The notes: generated from the letters alone by a model not told the origin. 64,000 nucleotides of DNA from Lactifluus volemus (GCA_022376515.1 WTXI01000006.1:1054001-1118000); one strand, 5' to 3'; counted from the stretch's first letter, positions 11,816 through 23,212 are shown. Numbers and translations are program-made.

Positions 11816-12552
11816 ATGACCAACGAAGTCCCCGAGAACAAAAAGCGGAAAGTATCTCCTGGACCAGACGTGGGAAGGTTGAACACTGCTCCTACAACCA
11901 ACCTTCTCATCAAACGTTTATCTGACAAGGCGAAGCTACCGACACGTGGCTCCGCTCTCGCGGCCGGGTACGACCTTTACAGGTAGGAATCGCAATCCGG
12001 GATATCGCGTTCTTGCCGTTAACATTTGTCGTGGGTGGTTAAGTGCCGAGAAGAAGGTCATACCTGCGCGCGGCAAGGCCCTTGTAGACACCCAGCTTTC
12101 TATCGCCGTGCCACTTGGTACATACGGACGCATCGCACCAAGGAGTGGCCTCGGTTAGCAACTCATTCGCCTTGTTAATGCGTCCGGCTCATGTTCCATC
12201 CAGCATCCAAGTTTATGATTGACACCGGTGCCGGTGTCATCGACGCTGATTATCGGGGGATCCTTTTTGTCCTACTCTTTAATCACTCTGATGTTGATTT
12301 CACCGGTTAGTGAGAGAATTCCCGCTTTGGGTCAGCTGACAAACTTGTCTTGGCCAGTCGAACAAGGCGATCGTGTCGCCCAGCTCGTGATAGAAAAAAT
12401 TGAAACTCCAAGCATTGTCGAGGTCGATGTATGTGTCGTCTAAATTTTCCATGTACCTCGTCCGCCTCATTGACGCTTGTTTTAAGGACCTTGAGGCGAC
12501 CGTTCGTGGTGAAAATGGCTTCGGCTCAACAGGAGGACATGGAGCTCTCTAA
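11816..12552 (+). CDS. DUT1: dUTP pyrophosphatase
   Basis: dUTPase hydrolyses dUTP to dUMP and PPi, keeping uracil out of DNA and feeding dTMP synthesis. There are five exons: 11816-11982, 12044-12153, 12204-12305, 12358-12428 and 12487-12552, giving 171 residues with no frame error. The five trimeric dUTPase motifs are present: [38 protein letters not shown] and the C-terminal [12 protein letters not shown]. The catalytic Asp is in VIDADYRG. A short N-terminal basic tract NKKRKVSPG resembles a nuclear localisation signal, so this may be a nuclear form; that is inference. Confidence 0.95.
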
Positions 12553-13520
12553 CTCCCTTGCAGGAGCATTCTGCGCTGTCATCTCCCAAAATTTCTGCCG
12601 CATTTCATTTCTTGTCGTTCGGGGTGATTTGTGTAGTTGACATAATTTAAATGGTATTTTGAATCGTACCGTCCGATACCGTACTGCCAACAACGGCCTT
12701 AATTCGTGACCTGGAGTGACGGATTGGTGGACAGCAAGTTGAGATTTGAAACAGTGATTGAGAGCCAGCAGATCATGCATGAATCATAGGAATGTTCCAT
12801 AGTTGTACGGGCAAAGGCAGGGTACGGCCAAGTTCCACAACTGCTGGCAGTAGGAAACGAAGAAATGTCTCACGTGAGAAACCTGCGACTTCTGCGACCT
12901 AAGTTATGCCGTTGGATCCATTCTGGAAGGTACAAAGAAAGTGGCCTCTGCGCCCAGAGAATGGATGAGGTTTAATGAATGAGTTTCCACTTTGAGGTAT
13001 GTCATCTCCGCTGATTAACATGGATGCATACCAAGAGTAGCACTGACTGCCCGTGGGACCACCCTCTACCAGAGGGTGAATGCAATTTTACTCTTTGTCA
13101 AGTGTTTTCCGCAGCGATGATGATTCCCTTGCTCTGACCGGAGACTGCCGTCGCGGAGTAACAGGAGGGCTACCCAAACGCAGCAGAGAGTGGGTGAGGC
13201 TTCCCTGAAGAGCTAAGCGTTCTCAAGAGGGCGGTAGATGGGGATTACACAGGCGTTTCGAAATGTTTCTGGCAAGACCAGTGGTGCTAACAAAGGACCA
13301 ATGTGTGATTACCGAAACAAGAGAGCCCGGAAGGTAATTACAATTTAAACTAGTAAAGGAGTGAGAGAACGAAACAATGGGATCCCCCTGGGCGGTAAGA
13401 TAACAAGATCAGAGTGGGTGGGAGTGACTCGGAGTCCGGTGTGCCATCGCCTTCTCGGTTATTCCCGGACTCGGGGGTAGCCCGGTGCCGCCGTCAAACC
13501 CGGGCGCTGATTGTAAACTC
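12553..13520. other. Intergenic region with no recognised gene
   Basis: About 970 bp between DUT1 and PET191. Stops are frequent in all frames and I see no spliceable family match. No tRNA-like cloverleaf or rRNA match was found by eye. It should contain the DUT1 3' end and the PET191 promoter; an upstream non-coding exon of PET191 is possible. Confidence 0.4.
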
Positions 13521-13886
13521 ATGTCCAACTATTGTGAGCCCCTCTTGGCTGCGCTCAAAGACTGCGTTTTGCACTCTGATTGCGTCATAAAGAAAGGAAA
13601 TCTCCCTTCAGAATGCATAAAGCATCACATAGACGAGCTACCAGAAGAATGTAGATCTCTTCGTCTGGCCGCGTTCGAGTGTAAGCGGGGCATGGTAAAT
13701 TTCTCTTCCCACCAAAAAAAAAACCGTGTCCGCGTTAATTTTCTCACCATTCTTCTTTTTTTTTCTCAGCTTGACATGCGAAAAAGGTTCCGTGGAAACA
13801 ACGCAGGTGTTACTGCCGCGAGAATCAAGGAGGGGGACGAGTCTATACCCGCGACAGAGCCGCCTGGGACTACGGGTGTTTCGTAA
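13521..13886 (+). CDS. PET191: PET191/COA5 cytochrome c oxidase assembly protein
   Basis: PET191 is a small twin-Cys protein of the intermembrane space needed for complex IV assembly. It starts at ATG 13521 (MSNYCEPLLAALKDC). Exons are 13521-13694 and 13770-13886, giving 96 residues. The spaced cysteines in CEPLLAALKDC, HSDC, EC, EEC and AFEC match the CX9C-like pattern, and CKRGMLDMRKRFRGN is the family's conserved C-terminal block. An in-frame non-ATG extension upstream is less likely. The tail of about 25 residues after FRGN is specific to this lineage. No frame break. Confidence 0.92.
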   Translation: MSNYCEPLLAALKDCVLHSDCVIKKGNLPSECIKHHIDELPEECRSLRLAAFECKRGMVNFSSHQKKNRVRVNFLTILLFFSQLDMRKRFRGNNAGVTAARIKEGDESIPATEPPGTTGVS

Positions 13887-14459
13887 CAGTTCCTTCTATC
13901 GGAGCCACCCTCTTTTTACCTAAAATGTGACCAGAAGTGATACCTAGTAATCAACTCCATTGCTCTCCTCTAATGCCTCCGGATCCCGACCCTATCTCAA
14001 GCTCACCAATCCACCATTGGATCATTATTTCACTCAATAAGCTTGGTCAGACTGATGGGTACTGCTGACACACTACACCCTCAATAATCTTCAGTTTGTA
14101 AGGTACACGTGCAGGAGTTGAAACACAGGCTATTGTATAACAGTCAGACGTGAAAACAGCGTACTTGATACGGGCTTCCACGTTTAATGGCCGGGACCCA
14201 ACGCACACAGTTCTGTTGTACTACTGAAGCATGATTGATGGGTGTCATTGGGGCTGGTATGTCATGTTTCCATGGGAAACGAAGTATCATGTTCGAAATC
14301 AGTACACGTTCATTCCAAACAGTAGCCTTTGAAGACTCACGTCGGGTTTTAATAGAACCCTCATCTGCCGAAGGGTGACTTGATTGAGCGGGAACTATCT
14401 GATAAGATTGAGATCAAAGTCACAAGCAACTTTGGTGCAAAATCGCTGACGTAAACACG
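13887..14459. other. Intergenic region with no recognised gene
   Basis: About 570 bp holding the PET191 3' end and the FMP32 promoter. I see no coding or structured RNA signal. Confidence 0.4.
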
Positions 14460-15600
14460 ATGCTTGCGCGAAACCTGTTGCGGCCTCGGACTGGTACTTG
14501 GGGAAAATGCTCTTCCTCCACCCATTTGTCACCCAGTGTCATTCTCAGAAACGAGAATACAGGTGATCCTACTAAGTCTGCAGAATCACCTTCAGCGTCC
14601 TCTTCCAGAGAACCTGATCAGCCTCCTTCGACTTCCCTATCTCCGGACTCTGATGATCACCAGCCCCCTTCCTCTTCCCCTCCCGGCCCTCCTGTTTTGG
14701 TCGAGCATTCTACTACCAAAGCACGGCCACATATGTCTACCTACCAAAACCCACCCTTTGATACCCACACCTTCTTCACTGTGCTCGAAAAGACATTTCC
14801 GACGCCTACCTCACGTAGCCTCATGCGTGCCACACGTGCGCTGCTCGTCGATCGCATCGGCAAAGTTAAGCGTGACGGACTCACGTACAAGGATATCGAC
14901 AACGTAATGTCCCCTCCCCCCCTCGTATGCACTCCCGTCTTGTACACACATTTTTGACTGGTTTCTTTTGGCGGCACAGCAAGCATACCTCTTCCGCGCG
15001 GCGCTATCCGAGATGCGGGCGGAGATGACCACGCGGACACTCGGCCAGACGGCGGCTATCCGTGCACAGTCGGCTGCTTTACGACGCGAGCTCGATACTC
15101 TCAGCACCAGGTTGAAGGAGAATCTTGATGGCTTGAAACACGAGTCCGTGGAGAACCTTCCCCCCCCCCTTCTCCCCTTCCTTGCCCGCTCATCTGAACA
15201 TTGTAGGACCCAAATGGATGTCGATAATCGGAAGAACGAGGAGAAAGGCGCAAGCAAAAAGGTCGACCTTCAGATCGAGGTGCGTCATAATTTGAACTGA
15301 CCGCGGTGATGTGCATCGACATTCTGTACGTGCTCTCACATGCAGGAATTACTTAACAAGTCTCTCGTGACCTTGTACGACCTGCGTTCCGATGTGGAGG
15401 AGGTGAAATGGGACAATATGCGCAAGTCTGTCGGTGAGTTGATTTTTGTGCCTTGAGCCGCTGGCACCCTGGGATTTAAGACCTCTGCAGCTACGCTCTC
15501 CGCATTCGTCCTCGTCATTGTGATTGCCATGGAACTCCGCCCCCGATTTGAAGCACCACCACCAGCAAAGAATGTGTCGCGTGATCCCCAGAGCTTGTAG
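14460..15600 (+). CDS. FMP32: FMP32/MCUR1-like mitochondrial coiled-coil membrane protein
   Basis: The family (DUF1640, CCDC90/MCUR1/Fmp32) sits in the inner membrane and has been linked to complex IV biogenesis and calcium uniporter regulation. The N-terminus [14 protein letters not shown] is a typical matrix presequence, then a Ser/Pro-rich linker. The conserved domain begins at [15 protein letters not shown], with RALLVDRI, then a long coiled coil ([18 protein letters not shown] to [22 protein letters not shown]), [17 protein letters not shown] and a C-terminal membrane helix ([14 protein letters not shown]). Introns lie near 14905-14980, 15150-15207 (donor GTCCGT), 15281-15344 and 15434-15489. 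The stop is at 15598-15600 and the frame is intact. Confidence 0.88.
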
Positions 15601-15823
15601 AATCTGTCACATGAATACTTGTGTGCCCCTTCTTATCACGCTAGATCTAGGATAATGTGCAGTAGGATTAGAGGCGACGTGCCAAGGCTTGACTGGAGCA
15701 TAATTGTAGGAACAGTGGAAGTGATCTTAGACGTGCATCACCCTGTTCTGCATTGATACTTTGATTATCGTACACCTTATCCAATAGAGACACCCAGGTT
15801 ATTATCTACGAGGTAACATTGAT

Positions 15824-16419
15824 TTATACAGAGAGCTTGTCCAATCGGTCCGTGACTGCATCTACGCCCGACTCGGTCGAGGCGATTTCCGGTCTAGGGT
15901 GGTCCTCCTGAGTATGTTCAGCAGCTACGACCTCCTTGTCGACCGGGGTAGGACCGGCCTCCTGCTGCTCGTCTTCACTATCCCAAGACTCCCGTACGAC
16001 CTCCTGACGTTTCTCCTTTCGCTTTTCTCTCCGCTTCTCATTCTTCTTTGCACTCTTGCTCTGCGGATCCTTTTTCTCCGGCGCGGCTGAGCCGGGGGGA
16101 GTCCACCCGGGAACGTGGCCCTTGGGCAGTGCACGGGCGTCGACCGCCTGTTGGCGGGTGCTACGGAATCGCGCAACGTCTTCCTGAGGTGTGAAACCTG
16201 GGCGAATTTTACGCTCTTTGCGCACGCTGTTGGGGGAAGGGGGAGGGAAGGGGGAGTGGAAGAGAAGGAGAGGGTTCGACACAGCCATCAGTGGATCGAT
16301 GCGTGGCGTACGTACGTTCCATCGGCGCGTCGAGATTCCGGAATGACGCGGTCCAAGGTGCGTGGGTCGATAGCGATACCCGAGGCGGACTGTTCGGGGA
16401 AGAGAGGTGGCTTGGACAT
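15824..16419 (-). CDS. PYM: PYM, partner of Y14 and Mago (exon junction complex disassembly factor)
   Basis: PYM binds the Mago-Y14 heterodimer through its N-terminus and ribosomes through its C-terminus, removing exon junction complexes from spliced mRNA. Exon 1 (16419-16316) encodes SGIAIDPRTLDRVIPESRR and DGT; exon 2 (16226-15824) continues VRKERKIRPGFTPQEDV. Together they form the Mago-binding region (R-P-D-G-T-x-R-K-x-x-x-V-R-P-G-x type). A Lys/Arg/Glu-rich stretch (KSAKKNEKRREKRKEKRQE) and a C-terminal DAVTDRLDKLSV follow. The 168-residue product has no frame error. Presence of PYM fits the intron-rich genome. It is divergent from GPN3, 191 bp apart. Confidence 0.9.
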
Positions 16420-16610
16420 GTGTGATGATGGTCTCTTTCTGAGAGGGCGGACGTTACGAGGACTTTTCGGATGAAATCTAAAATCGGGCCGTGGCGATGC
16501 CAGCTGGTCTCCCCCGGAGATCAAAAAACGAGGTTGCCCTGAAATCCTTTCGACCCAGAGTTTTCATATCTTCTCCCTCGGCGTCCCGTTCTTTTTTCTT
16601 GCATATAGAT

Positions 16611-18720
16611 ATGCGTTACGCGGTACTTGTTACAGGTCCAGCCGGCGCAGGAAAATCTACGTTTTGTGCCTCAGTAATGACACACTTGCACTCCTCCAAA
16701 CGTACCGGTCATCTGGTAAACCTTGACCCAGCCGCAGCGCCCGACAGCTTCGAGTACGCACCATCTATTGATATCAAAGACCTCATATCGGTCGACGACG
16801 CCATGAACGAGCTCGGCTATGGCCCGAACGGTGGGCTCGTCTACTGCTTCGAGTACGTGAGTCGCGACCCCTGAGCAATCGAGGCCGAGTGTGTTTGTCA
16901 ACGAATGTGCAGATACCTCTTGCAGAATATGGATTGGCTCGAGGAACAACTCGGAGAATATGAAGACGACTACCTGATTATTGATTGTCCGGGTACGTCC
17001 GACGTTCGCGTGTCTGTAACACAGTTTTTTTTTTTTCTGGCTCATCGTTGTGGCGCGTCGTGTACGCCTGGACCCTTTGGTAACATTTTCTGATGCCACA
17101 CATGTCTTCCTGCAGGTCAGATAGAGCTCTACACCCACCACCCGTTCCTTCCCACCCTCGTGAGAAACCTGCAACGTCTCGGCATGCGCACGTCCGCAGT
17201 CTACCTTCTTGAATCACAATTTATGGAGGACAAATACAAGTTCTTTAGGTGTGTGTCATCAAACTTCTCTCATATGGCTTGCACAGCGTCCTGTCTCTAT
17301 TCTTCATTTTGCTCCTTGGGGAAACCGATCCCGACCGTCTTGGTCATGAACGAAGAACACCTTTGCTTTCACGACCCCGTGCGGTGCAGTTGGTTGTTTC
17401 CCCTGGTTCTACCCTCTACCCTAACTCCGTCAAACCCGCACTGCGAGTCTATCCGTAACTGATAACACTGGCTTACGACCCCTACAGTGGTGTCTTATCA
17501 GCCATGTCGGCTATGGTCAATCTCGAGATTCCCTGGATAAATGTGATGTCTAAAATGGACCTTGTCCTACCTAACCCCGAGGATCCCACTGCAGGGGGGC
17601 GCAATGGCTTTCGTACACGTCGAAATATCGCACGGTAAGTCGTTCCCTCGTCATACAAACGTGGCGTCAATTCACCCGGGTTATCGCGCCTCGTGCCCGC
17701 GCTGACGTCCTTCTCTTCTTTCATCTCCGCACCGTGTCCGTTTTCGTCACACGTTTAACTGTATCTGTTTATGTTTTTTCGACAGGTACCTGGATCCAGA
17801 CCCTCTTTTATTGGCCGCCCCACACGGAAACGGGGATGAAGTAAATAGTGTTAATCCGCGCTTTCACGCGCTCAACCAGGCCCTCGTACAACTGGTAAGT
17901 CGTGTTGCCAACTTTGCAATACACGGTATCAGCTTGTCCTATGACATGAGCGGGGGGGATCCTGATCTACGAAGAACGCGACATGTGCCAGTCCGCGTTG
18001 CTTTGTTGCGCCAATCAAGGCATTGGCAAAAACCTCGCACGAAAAAAATGCCCCTTTAAGCCAATTATGATCTTCCTCCCCCACTTTTTTTTTTTCCCTT
18101 TCACCATCACCGGTATCCATTCTTGTACTCTTAACGGCAAACGTGGTGGTCCACTTTTGATATTGATTCATTTCATGGAAGTGATGCACTTTTCTGACGC
18201 GTCTTCACACATGACGTGATGAACAGATTGAAGACCATCCGCTTGTGACATTCCTTCCCCTCGATCTGACGAATCCCGACTCTATGGAGAATGTATTGAG
18301 CCATATCGACTACACGATGCAGTATGGAGAGGACGAAGAGCCCAAAGAGGTGGGTACCTCGCCTGTCTACACCTGTCGCCCTGCTCTTCTTGTTCGGTTT
18401 CACGGGAAGAACAGGCGTGGATCGCGTTGCTTTTCTTTCATGGAACGAGATGTGTGAAACTGACTTGTGTGTCTTCTTTTTCTATTCACTTCCTTCCCAT
18501 GACCGCATTCTGGACGACGCCACATACGCATACGCCGTTGCTGACGCCCATCTCGACGTCCCTTTACTTCACGTCGCTCGCCTGCCGCCTTCCCTCTTAT
18601 TAAATGCACGACTCCAATGGGCGGGGGTCCACTTTGAACACGTGACCCGTTGGCCCTGGAAATTGGTTCGTTTGCTAGCCCCGTGATCTCGATGAGGGTG
18701 ACTTTGCGGAGATGGAGTAG
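16611..18720 (+). CDS. GPN3: GPN-loop GTPase 3
   Basis: GPN GTPases guide assembly and nuclear import of RNA polymerase II. Seven exons (16611-16852, 16913-16992, 17116-17248, 17488-17634, 17786-17894, 18227-18349, 18679-18720) give 291 residues in frame. Motifs are GPAGAGKST (P-loop), [20 protein letters not shown] (the GPN loop), [11 protein letters not shown] (switch II), [19 protein letters not shown] (base recognition) and an acidic end [11 protein letters not shown]. The FLPTLV and WLEEQLG blocks point to GPN3 rather than GPN1 or GPN2. Three introns are unusually long for this window (239, 332 and 329 nt) against a usual 50-60 nt. I see no nested gene in them. Confidence 0.93.
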
Positions 18721-18982
18721 GTGGTGGGATGGCATCATGATATCCCTCTTTGGGTTTTGACAATCACAAGGTCTGTGCAAAAAAGGTGCGGATACATTCT
18801 TCCTTCCGAACATCCATAGACAACAGTTTATCACGATGTATCAATGCGACTGTACTGCACCTCAACGCCACCTGCTTGCATGGACGGGTCAAATGATGAG
18901 GCAGATAAAAGGGAAAAGGATGCTTATCGGCGTTCCCATCAGCTTCTTTGGCACACGCCAAATTAAGAGGAATAGTACAAGG

Positions 18983-19031
18983 AGGTCAGCGGTTAGCCGC
19001 CACTTGTCGCCACCTTGTGGTGGTCTGACCT
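18983..19031. repeat. Imperfect inverted repeat / hairpin
   Basis: AGGTCAG at 18983-18989 pairs with CTGACCT at 19025-19031, and the inner GCCGCCAC pairs with GTGGTGGT with one wobble, leaving a loop of about 13 nt. This is a possible RNA hairpin or a palindromic protein site. There is no evidence of transcription. Confidence 0.3.
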
Positions 19032-20138
19032 AGCCAATACAACACGAGTTGAACGAGTTCATCCGACATGCTCTCAAGGGTTGGGATCTCAAGTTCCGTG
19101 TCACGTTCGCTTGGGAGCCGTTGGCTGTGCACACGGGTACCGACCTGACCGGTGAGTATTGGAGAGTGGAGCAGGTGGGTTCCACGAAAAATGCGTCATC
19201 CTGGGAGAGCACATGCAAGCGCGCCGGCGGCGGGGCGGGTAGGAGCAGGCAACACTAAGTTGCACGCCAAGTGTATCCAACCCAAGCATCCAAAAAGAGC
19301 ACGAGGTTTGGAGATCCGAAGCCGCCACCACTACGGGCATTGTCCTAGAATCCGGACCTTGGATTCACGCAGTTGTGGCTGGACTGAACGCAATATATCC
19401 GAGAGTACCGACCACATATATTTAGAAAGAGGCGATGCGCACACCAGATTAGTTCCAACCCGCCGATCAAATGAAACGGTTTCGTGCCGGACCCGCCGCG
19501 CAGAATGCACGGCACCGCCGCCAAGCGGACACCAATGTCTCTGAAAGGAATTAATTTTACCCCTGGGGTAAAGTGTCCGTTGGAAGGGCGGGCGGGTTGT
19601 TTGGTTTCCCAGTGGCGCGAAACGCTGGGGCGTTGATGGTGGAACTTTAATCCGAATAATGGTTTATGGAGAGCCGTCTTTGGACACGCGGAATACCCGC
19701 GGACGGGCAGAACTATAGTAGATCAATGGTCAGTCGAGGAGGCGGTGTGAAGAGAAGAAGGTAGAGGCTGCGGAAAACGAGCACAGGTTGAACGCTGAAA
19801 CCTGCGGCACAGTTTGAAAGAGGGGACGAAGTCGAACACAGCCCGCTGATATTGTTGTTAACACTTTTAGTGAGTCATTAACTGAGTCGCGGTTGGATAC
19901 CAAAAAGCACATGCGATGAGATTTATTTATTCTTGAATAGTACGAGTAATAGCTTTATGGAGAAAGGCGCGGTATGAAAGACTAAGACGGAGGGCGCGGC
20001 CGGTGGCTCATGATAGTAGTGAGGCGCAAACGCAGCGCAGCGGGACACCGGCGGGGGAACCGACAACGTGGCTCATCTCCTTTCCCGATGAGATCTGTGT
20101 TGGAATTTTATTATGATGTGACTAGTCAAGATGACACT

Positions 20139-20144
20139 TATAAA
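20139..20144 (+). promoter_or_regulatory. TATA box of the 20222 gene
   Basis: TATAAA sits 78 bp before the ATG in an otherwise GC-balanced stretch (CACTTATAAAGAG). A clear TATA box in a fungal promoter suggests strong or inducible expression. Confidence 0.5.
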
Positions 20145-20221
20145 GAGAGCCTCTTTCATTCTCATCCCAGGGCCACTCTACAAACTCTCTAACCTTCAAC
20201 TCGTTCCCCCCCCCCACCGCC

Positions 20222-20753
20222 ATGTCAATTTACGTCTCCTCCACCCCTTCGCGTCATCGCGCCCGCGCTTACTCCCTCACCCAACAACCGATGGGCTACC
20301 CGTATCCAGCCACCCCGTATGCGGGATACTCCACCGTCGGTTCGACCTACTACGACACTCCACGCTGGGGCGGTAGTAAGCCCTACTACGTTGCCCCCTC
20401 AGACTCTGGGAGAGGCCGTAGCCACAGCCGACACCGTCACGGACATTCCCATCACCGTCACCACAGTCGTCACCGTCGTTCCCATAGCACCACCCCACAC
20501 AGAAACCACCGTAGTCACGTACGTCTCCCTATTTGCATTGATCTCAACTTTTTTGTATATTGAACTTTTTTCTTCTTTTCAGAATGGCTCCCGTCATCAT
20601 CACAATAGTGTTCATTTTGCGAGCCAACCCCAATATTTCCGTGACCATTCCCCAACGCTAGGCGAGCGCATACTCAATTTTTTCGGGCTCGGAAACAACC
20701 ACCGTCATCACAACGAGTATGGTAGTCGTGGAAGAACTCTACACAAATATTAA
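20222..20753 (+). CDS. Small His/Arg/Tyr-rich protein of unknown function
   Basis: Two exons, 20222-20518 and 20583-20753, give 155 residues. The N-terminal half is Tyr/Pro/Gly-rich (YPYPATPYAGY). The middle is an extreme His/Arg/Ser tract (RHRHGHSHHRHHSRHRRSHS) that could bind metal ions or nucleic acid. The C-terminus has a compact conserved-looking block SPTLGERILNFFGLG followed by another His-rich stretch. I believe I have seen proteins ending in a GERILNFFGL-type block in other Agaricomycetes but know no function. There is no signal peptide or membrane helix. The TATA box and pyrimidine-rich leader suggest high expression. Confidence 0.7.
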
Positions 20754-21655
20754 GATTCGCGTCGATGGCTCGGTGCCAATCCGTTTTCTTTGCATCACGG
20801 GTCAGGGACCGCGCCACGCATGATTACGCCAAATACATTCTCGCTCGAGCTTCGATACCTTCGATACCAAGTTGTCGCGTGTTGCCTGCCATCTGACCAT
20901 GCTACGCAAGATTGAACTGTTCTGTTTTTTTTTTCATCTCCCCTCCCCGGGTACTTCCCGCGCCACAGATTTGGGCAGTGACTACCAAACAGTGGCTTGG
21001 GCGCGCCCTCCCACGCGCAGCCGTGGCACCACCCTTAAATTTGCGTGGCGCGCGCGGCCGGAGTCCTCCGGTCTACTTGATTATCCCCTCCCTCCCCCCT
21101 GCGATACACGTCGCGCATCCAACTGAAAACCTACGTTACCTCCCCCCGAAAAGAAGAATGTGGTTACGCTACTTACTAGTATTTATTCATGGCCAGACTC
21201 TTTTGACTAGTGTATGTAATGAAAGTATCCACGGTTGCCGCCGAATTACGAATGTATCCGCCACTTACCATCATGACGAACACTGCTTGGCTCTGGCCGA
21301 CCGTCGCCCGCTGATATTCCCACCGATATGAGCGTGTAAAAGACTTCTTTATCTGCCTCGTGCCCCCTTTAGGGCCCGAGCTTCCATCGGGGGGACGTCA
21401 CTGGGAACACCACGAGGCAGAGTTCACGTACACGGGAAGACAAAGAGTGATACCGAGTCGCTACTTTCGGGTGAATCGAGAACAATCGAGCGTCAGGCGG
21501 CGATCCAAATGAAGAGCAAAAAAGAAGCTTTAAAATTTTTGCAAAAGGGACGCAAGACAAACTGCGACGAAAGAGTGCTACTAAGCGACGGAGAAGTGAC
21601 ACAAAGGAACGGGGGTGACGTTTATGTTGTGATAACTATATAGAGAGACATATCG

Positions 21656-21680
21656 AAAGAGAGAGAGAGAGAGAGAGATA
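21656..21680. repeat. (GA)n microsatellite
   Basis: About 11 GA units, followed by a further GGGAGAGAGA after a short break. Confidence 0.9.
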
Positions 21681-21844
21681 GGGAGAGAGACACGCGAGCG
21701 CAAGCACGCGGAAGACACAAACTGATAAATTCAATGTGTCCGTAAGGAGTTGAGAGGGGGGAAGAAAGTTTTAACCTGCTGCGACATGATGTGGCGTTGC
21801 GCGCGTGCGCAGATGCGTGGGGAAGGATGTGGATTTGGGGGGAA

Positions 21845-21856
21845 GGGGGGGGGGGG
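21845..21856. repeat. Poly-G run
   Basis: Twelve consecutive G in a purine-rich context. It is a likely point of length error. Confidence 0.9.
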
Positions 21857-22386
21857 AGGGGCCTGGCCCGAATCGGAACATGTTTCGTTAACTTGCAATT
21901 GTAGAAAGAATGGGAACGATGTATGGCGCAAGAGGGACAGGTGAAAGAACAAAGCCGAACGTCCCTTGTTGAGGTAGGACGTGCCCGCGGGAACGGGTTT
22001 AATTCTTTCCTCCTTTTTTCGTCTCTTCGTCCTTATGCGTCGGGGTACTAGCGGGAAGCCCGCCACACACTCGCCATTCTAAGTATTTTTGAGCCCGCTC
22101 GGAGGGGATCGGAGCTATACTGCGTGTGGATATCAAGTGGGCCGACCGCCCACTACCACCACTCGCAATGTACCCAGAAGAGACACATCTCTTCCGGTGC
22201 TGCGGTAGAGCCGCACCAGCCGTGGGGACAAACAAACAAATAAACAACAAACAATCAAAGTGTGCCAAGGTCCCAATGGCGGTGGTGTTGGGTGGCGTGT
22301 GTGTGGAAGCTTGTCAGACAGGGCAGGGGAGAGGGAATGGGGAAATAGGTGCCAAGAGGTGTGTAACTAACTGTATGTGGGAAAGG

Positions 22387-22403
22387 AAAAAAAAAAAAAA
22401 AAA
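22387..22403. repeat. Poly-A run
   Basis: Seventeen consecutive A. Confidence 0.9.
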
Positions 22404-22493
22404 GTTTGTTGCAATCATGATGGCTAAGGTTCATGAATTCATTTCCCCCCCCTCCGGCATCTTCCATTTGTCCGAGAATAGGAAATGGGCGAT

Positions 22494-22519
22494 TGATGAT
22501 GATGATGATGATGATGATG
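22494..22519. repeat. (GAT)n microsatellite
   Basis: About eight GAT units. In one frame this gives poly-Asp, but no gene is supported there. Confidence 0.9.
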
Positions 22520-22669
22520 GCCTGTTCAAAAAAAGTCTGTCCCTGAAAAACGTCGAACGAGACCTTCATAGCCCCGTAACATTGTTTTAGTTGATTACCG
22601 CCAGATCGAGAAGGGAGGGGGGAAGAGGGAGGCGCCGTAATTGTTTCGCCGGCGCCACTTACGGATCCA

Positions 22670-22687
22670 TATTTATTTATTTATTTT
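22670..22687. repeat. (ATTT)n microsatellite
   Basis: About four ATTT units on the edge of a GC-rich palindromic stretch (GGCGCC twice nearby). Confidence 0.8.
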
Positions 22688-23212
22688 GACAAAGGGAGAT
22701 TACACACACACTACCTCCCCCAACCTCGAAAGAAGGAGAAAGGTGTAAGCGGTGGAAGATGCCCGTAAAAGAGAGCGTCAGAGAAGGAGACTATAGACGG
22801 GAATGTGAGGATCGCCTCGCTCGCACGGAGACTCGGTCAGAGGTGCTTATCGCGCTTATCGGCGAACGACGCGATATATCGACGTCGGTTGAGTTTTGAG
22901 GGGCTAGATCCCGAATTGGACATCAAGGGAGAGAGCCAGTCGTCCGTTGTCCACGACCCAGTTTTGGGTTCGCCGACTTGGATGTATCTATCACATGTCA
23001 TGGTACGCTCCGGTTATCACCGTGCTTCATGTCATCAGCTTAAAATGGCAACCCTAACGTGTGAACCCTTGTAGCTGCATGGAGTTGCATCCACTACTCT
23101 GCGTCTCCACCTCTTCTGCTTATTATACGCCATACAAATCCGGAAGCAGAACCGGTTTGGCCTCCAATTCTTATGCCTTACATGGAAATACAGATACAAC
23201 ACGAAACTGCGG

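Larger units (their letters stand above)
18721..20221. other. Gene-poor interval with no recognised gene
   Basis: About 1.5 kb. Short open frames exist (for example 19049-19258) but none shows a family match or a convincing splice path. It contains an imperfect hairpin at 18983-19031 and, at its right end, the promoter of the 20222 gene. Confidence 0.4.
20754..23212. other. Long non-coding, low-complexity interval
   Basis: About 2.5 kb without a recognisable gene. It carries GC-rich stretches with a hint of overlapping short frames, then a run of simple repeats between 21.6 and 22.7 kb listed separately. It lies between the 3' ends of the 20222 gene (+) and the 23213 gene (-), so it is a convergent 3' intergenic region far larger than any other here. 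Confidence 0.5.

Noticed and set aside
18350..18678. Nested gene in the long GPN3 intron
   Set aside because: The open stretch has no start context, no splice partner and no recognisable motif; only intron length is unusual.
20319..20753. Alternative 144-codon frame over the His-rich gene
   Set aside because: It needs intron read-through and gives a Thr/Val-rich peptide without conserved features. The spliced frame gives an ordered C-terminal block.
21845..21856. G-quadruplex from the poly-G run
   Set aside because: A single uninterrupted G12 next to a GGGG could fold, but there is no gene or promoter context to give it meaning, so only the repeat is listed.
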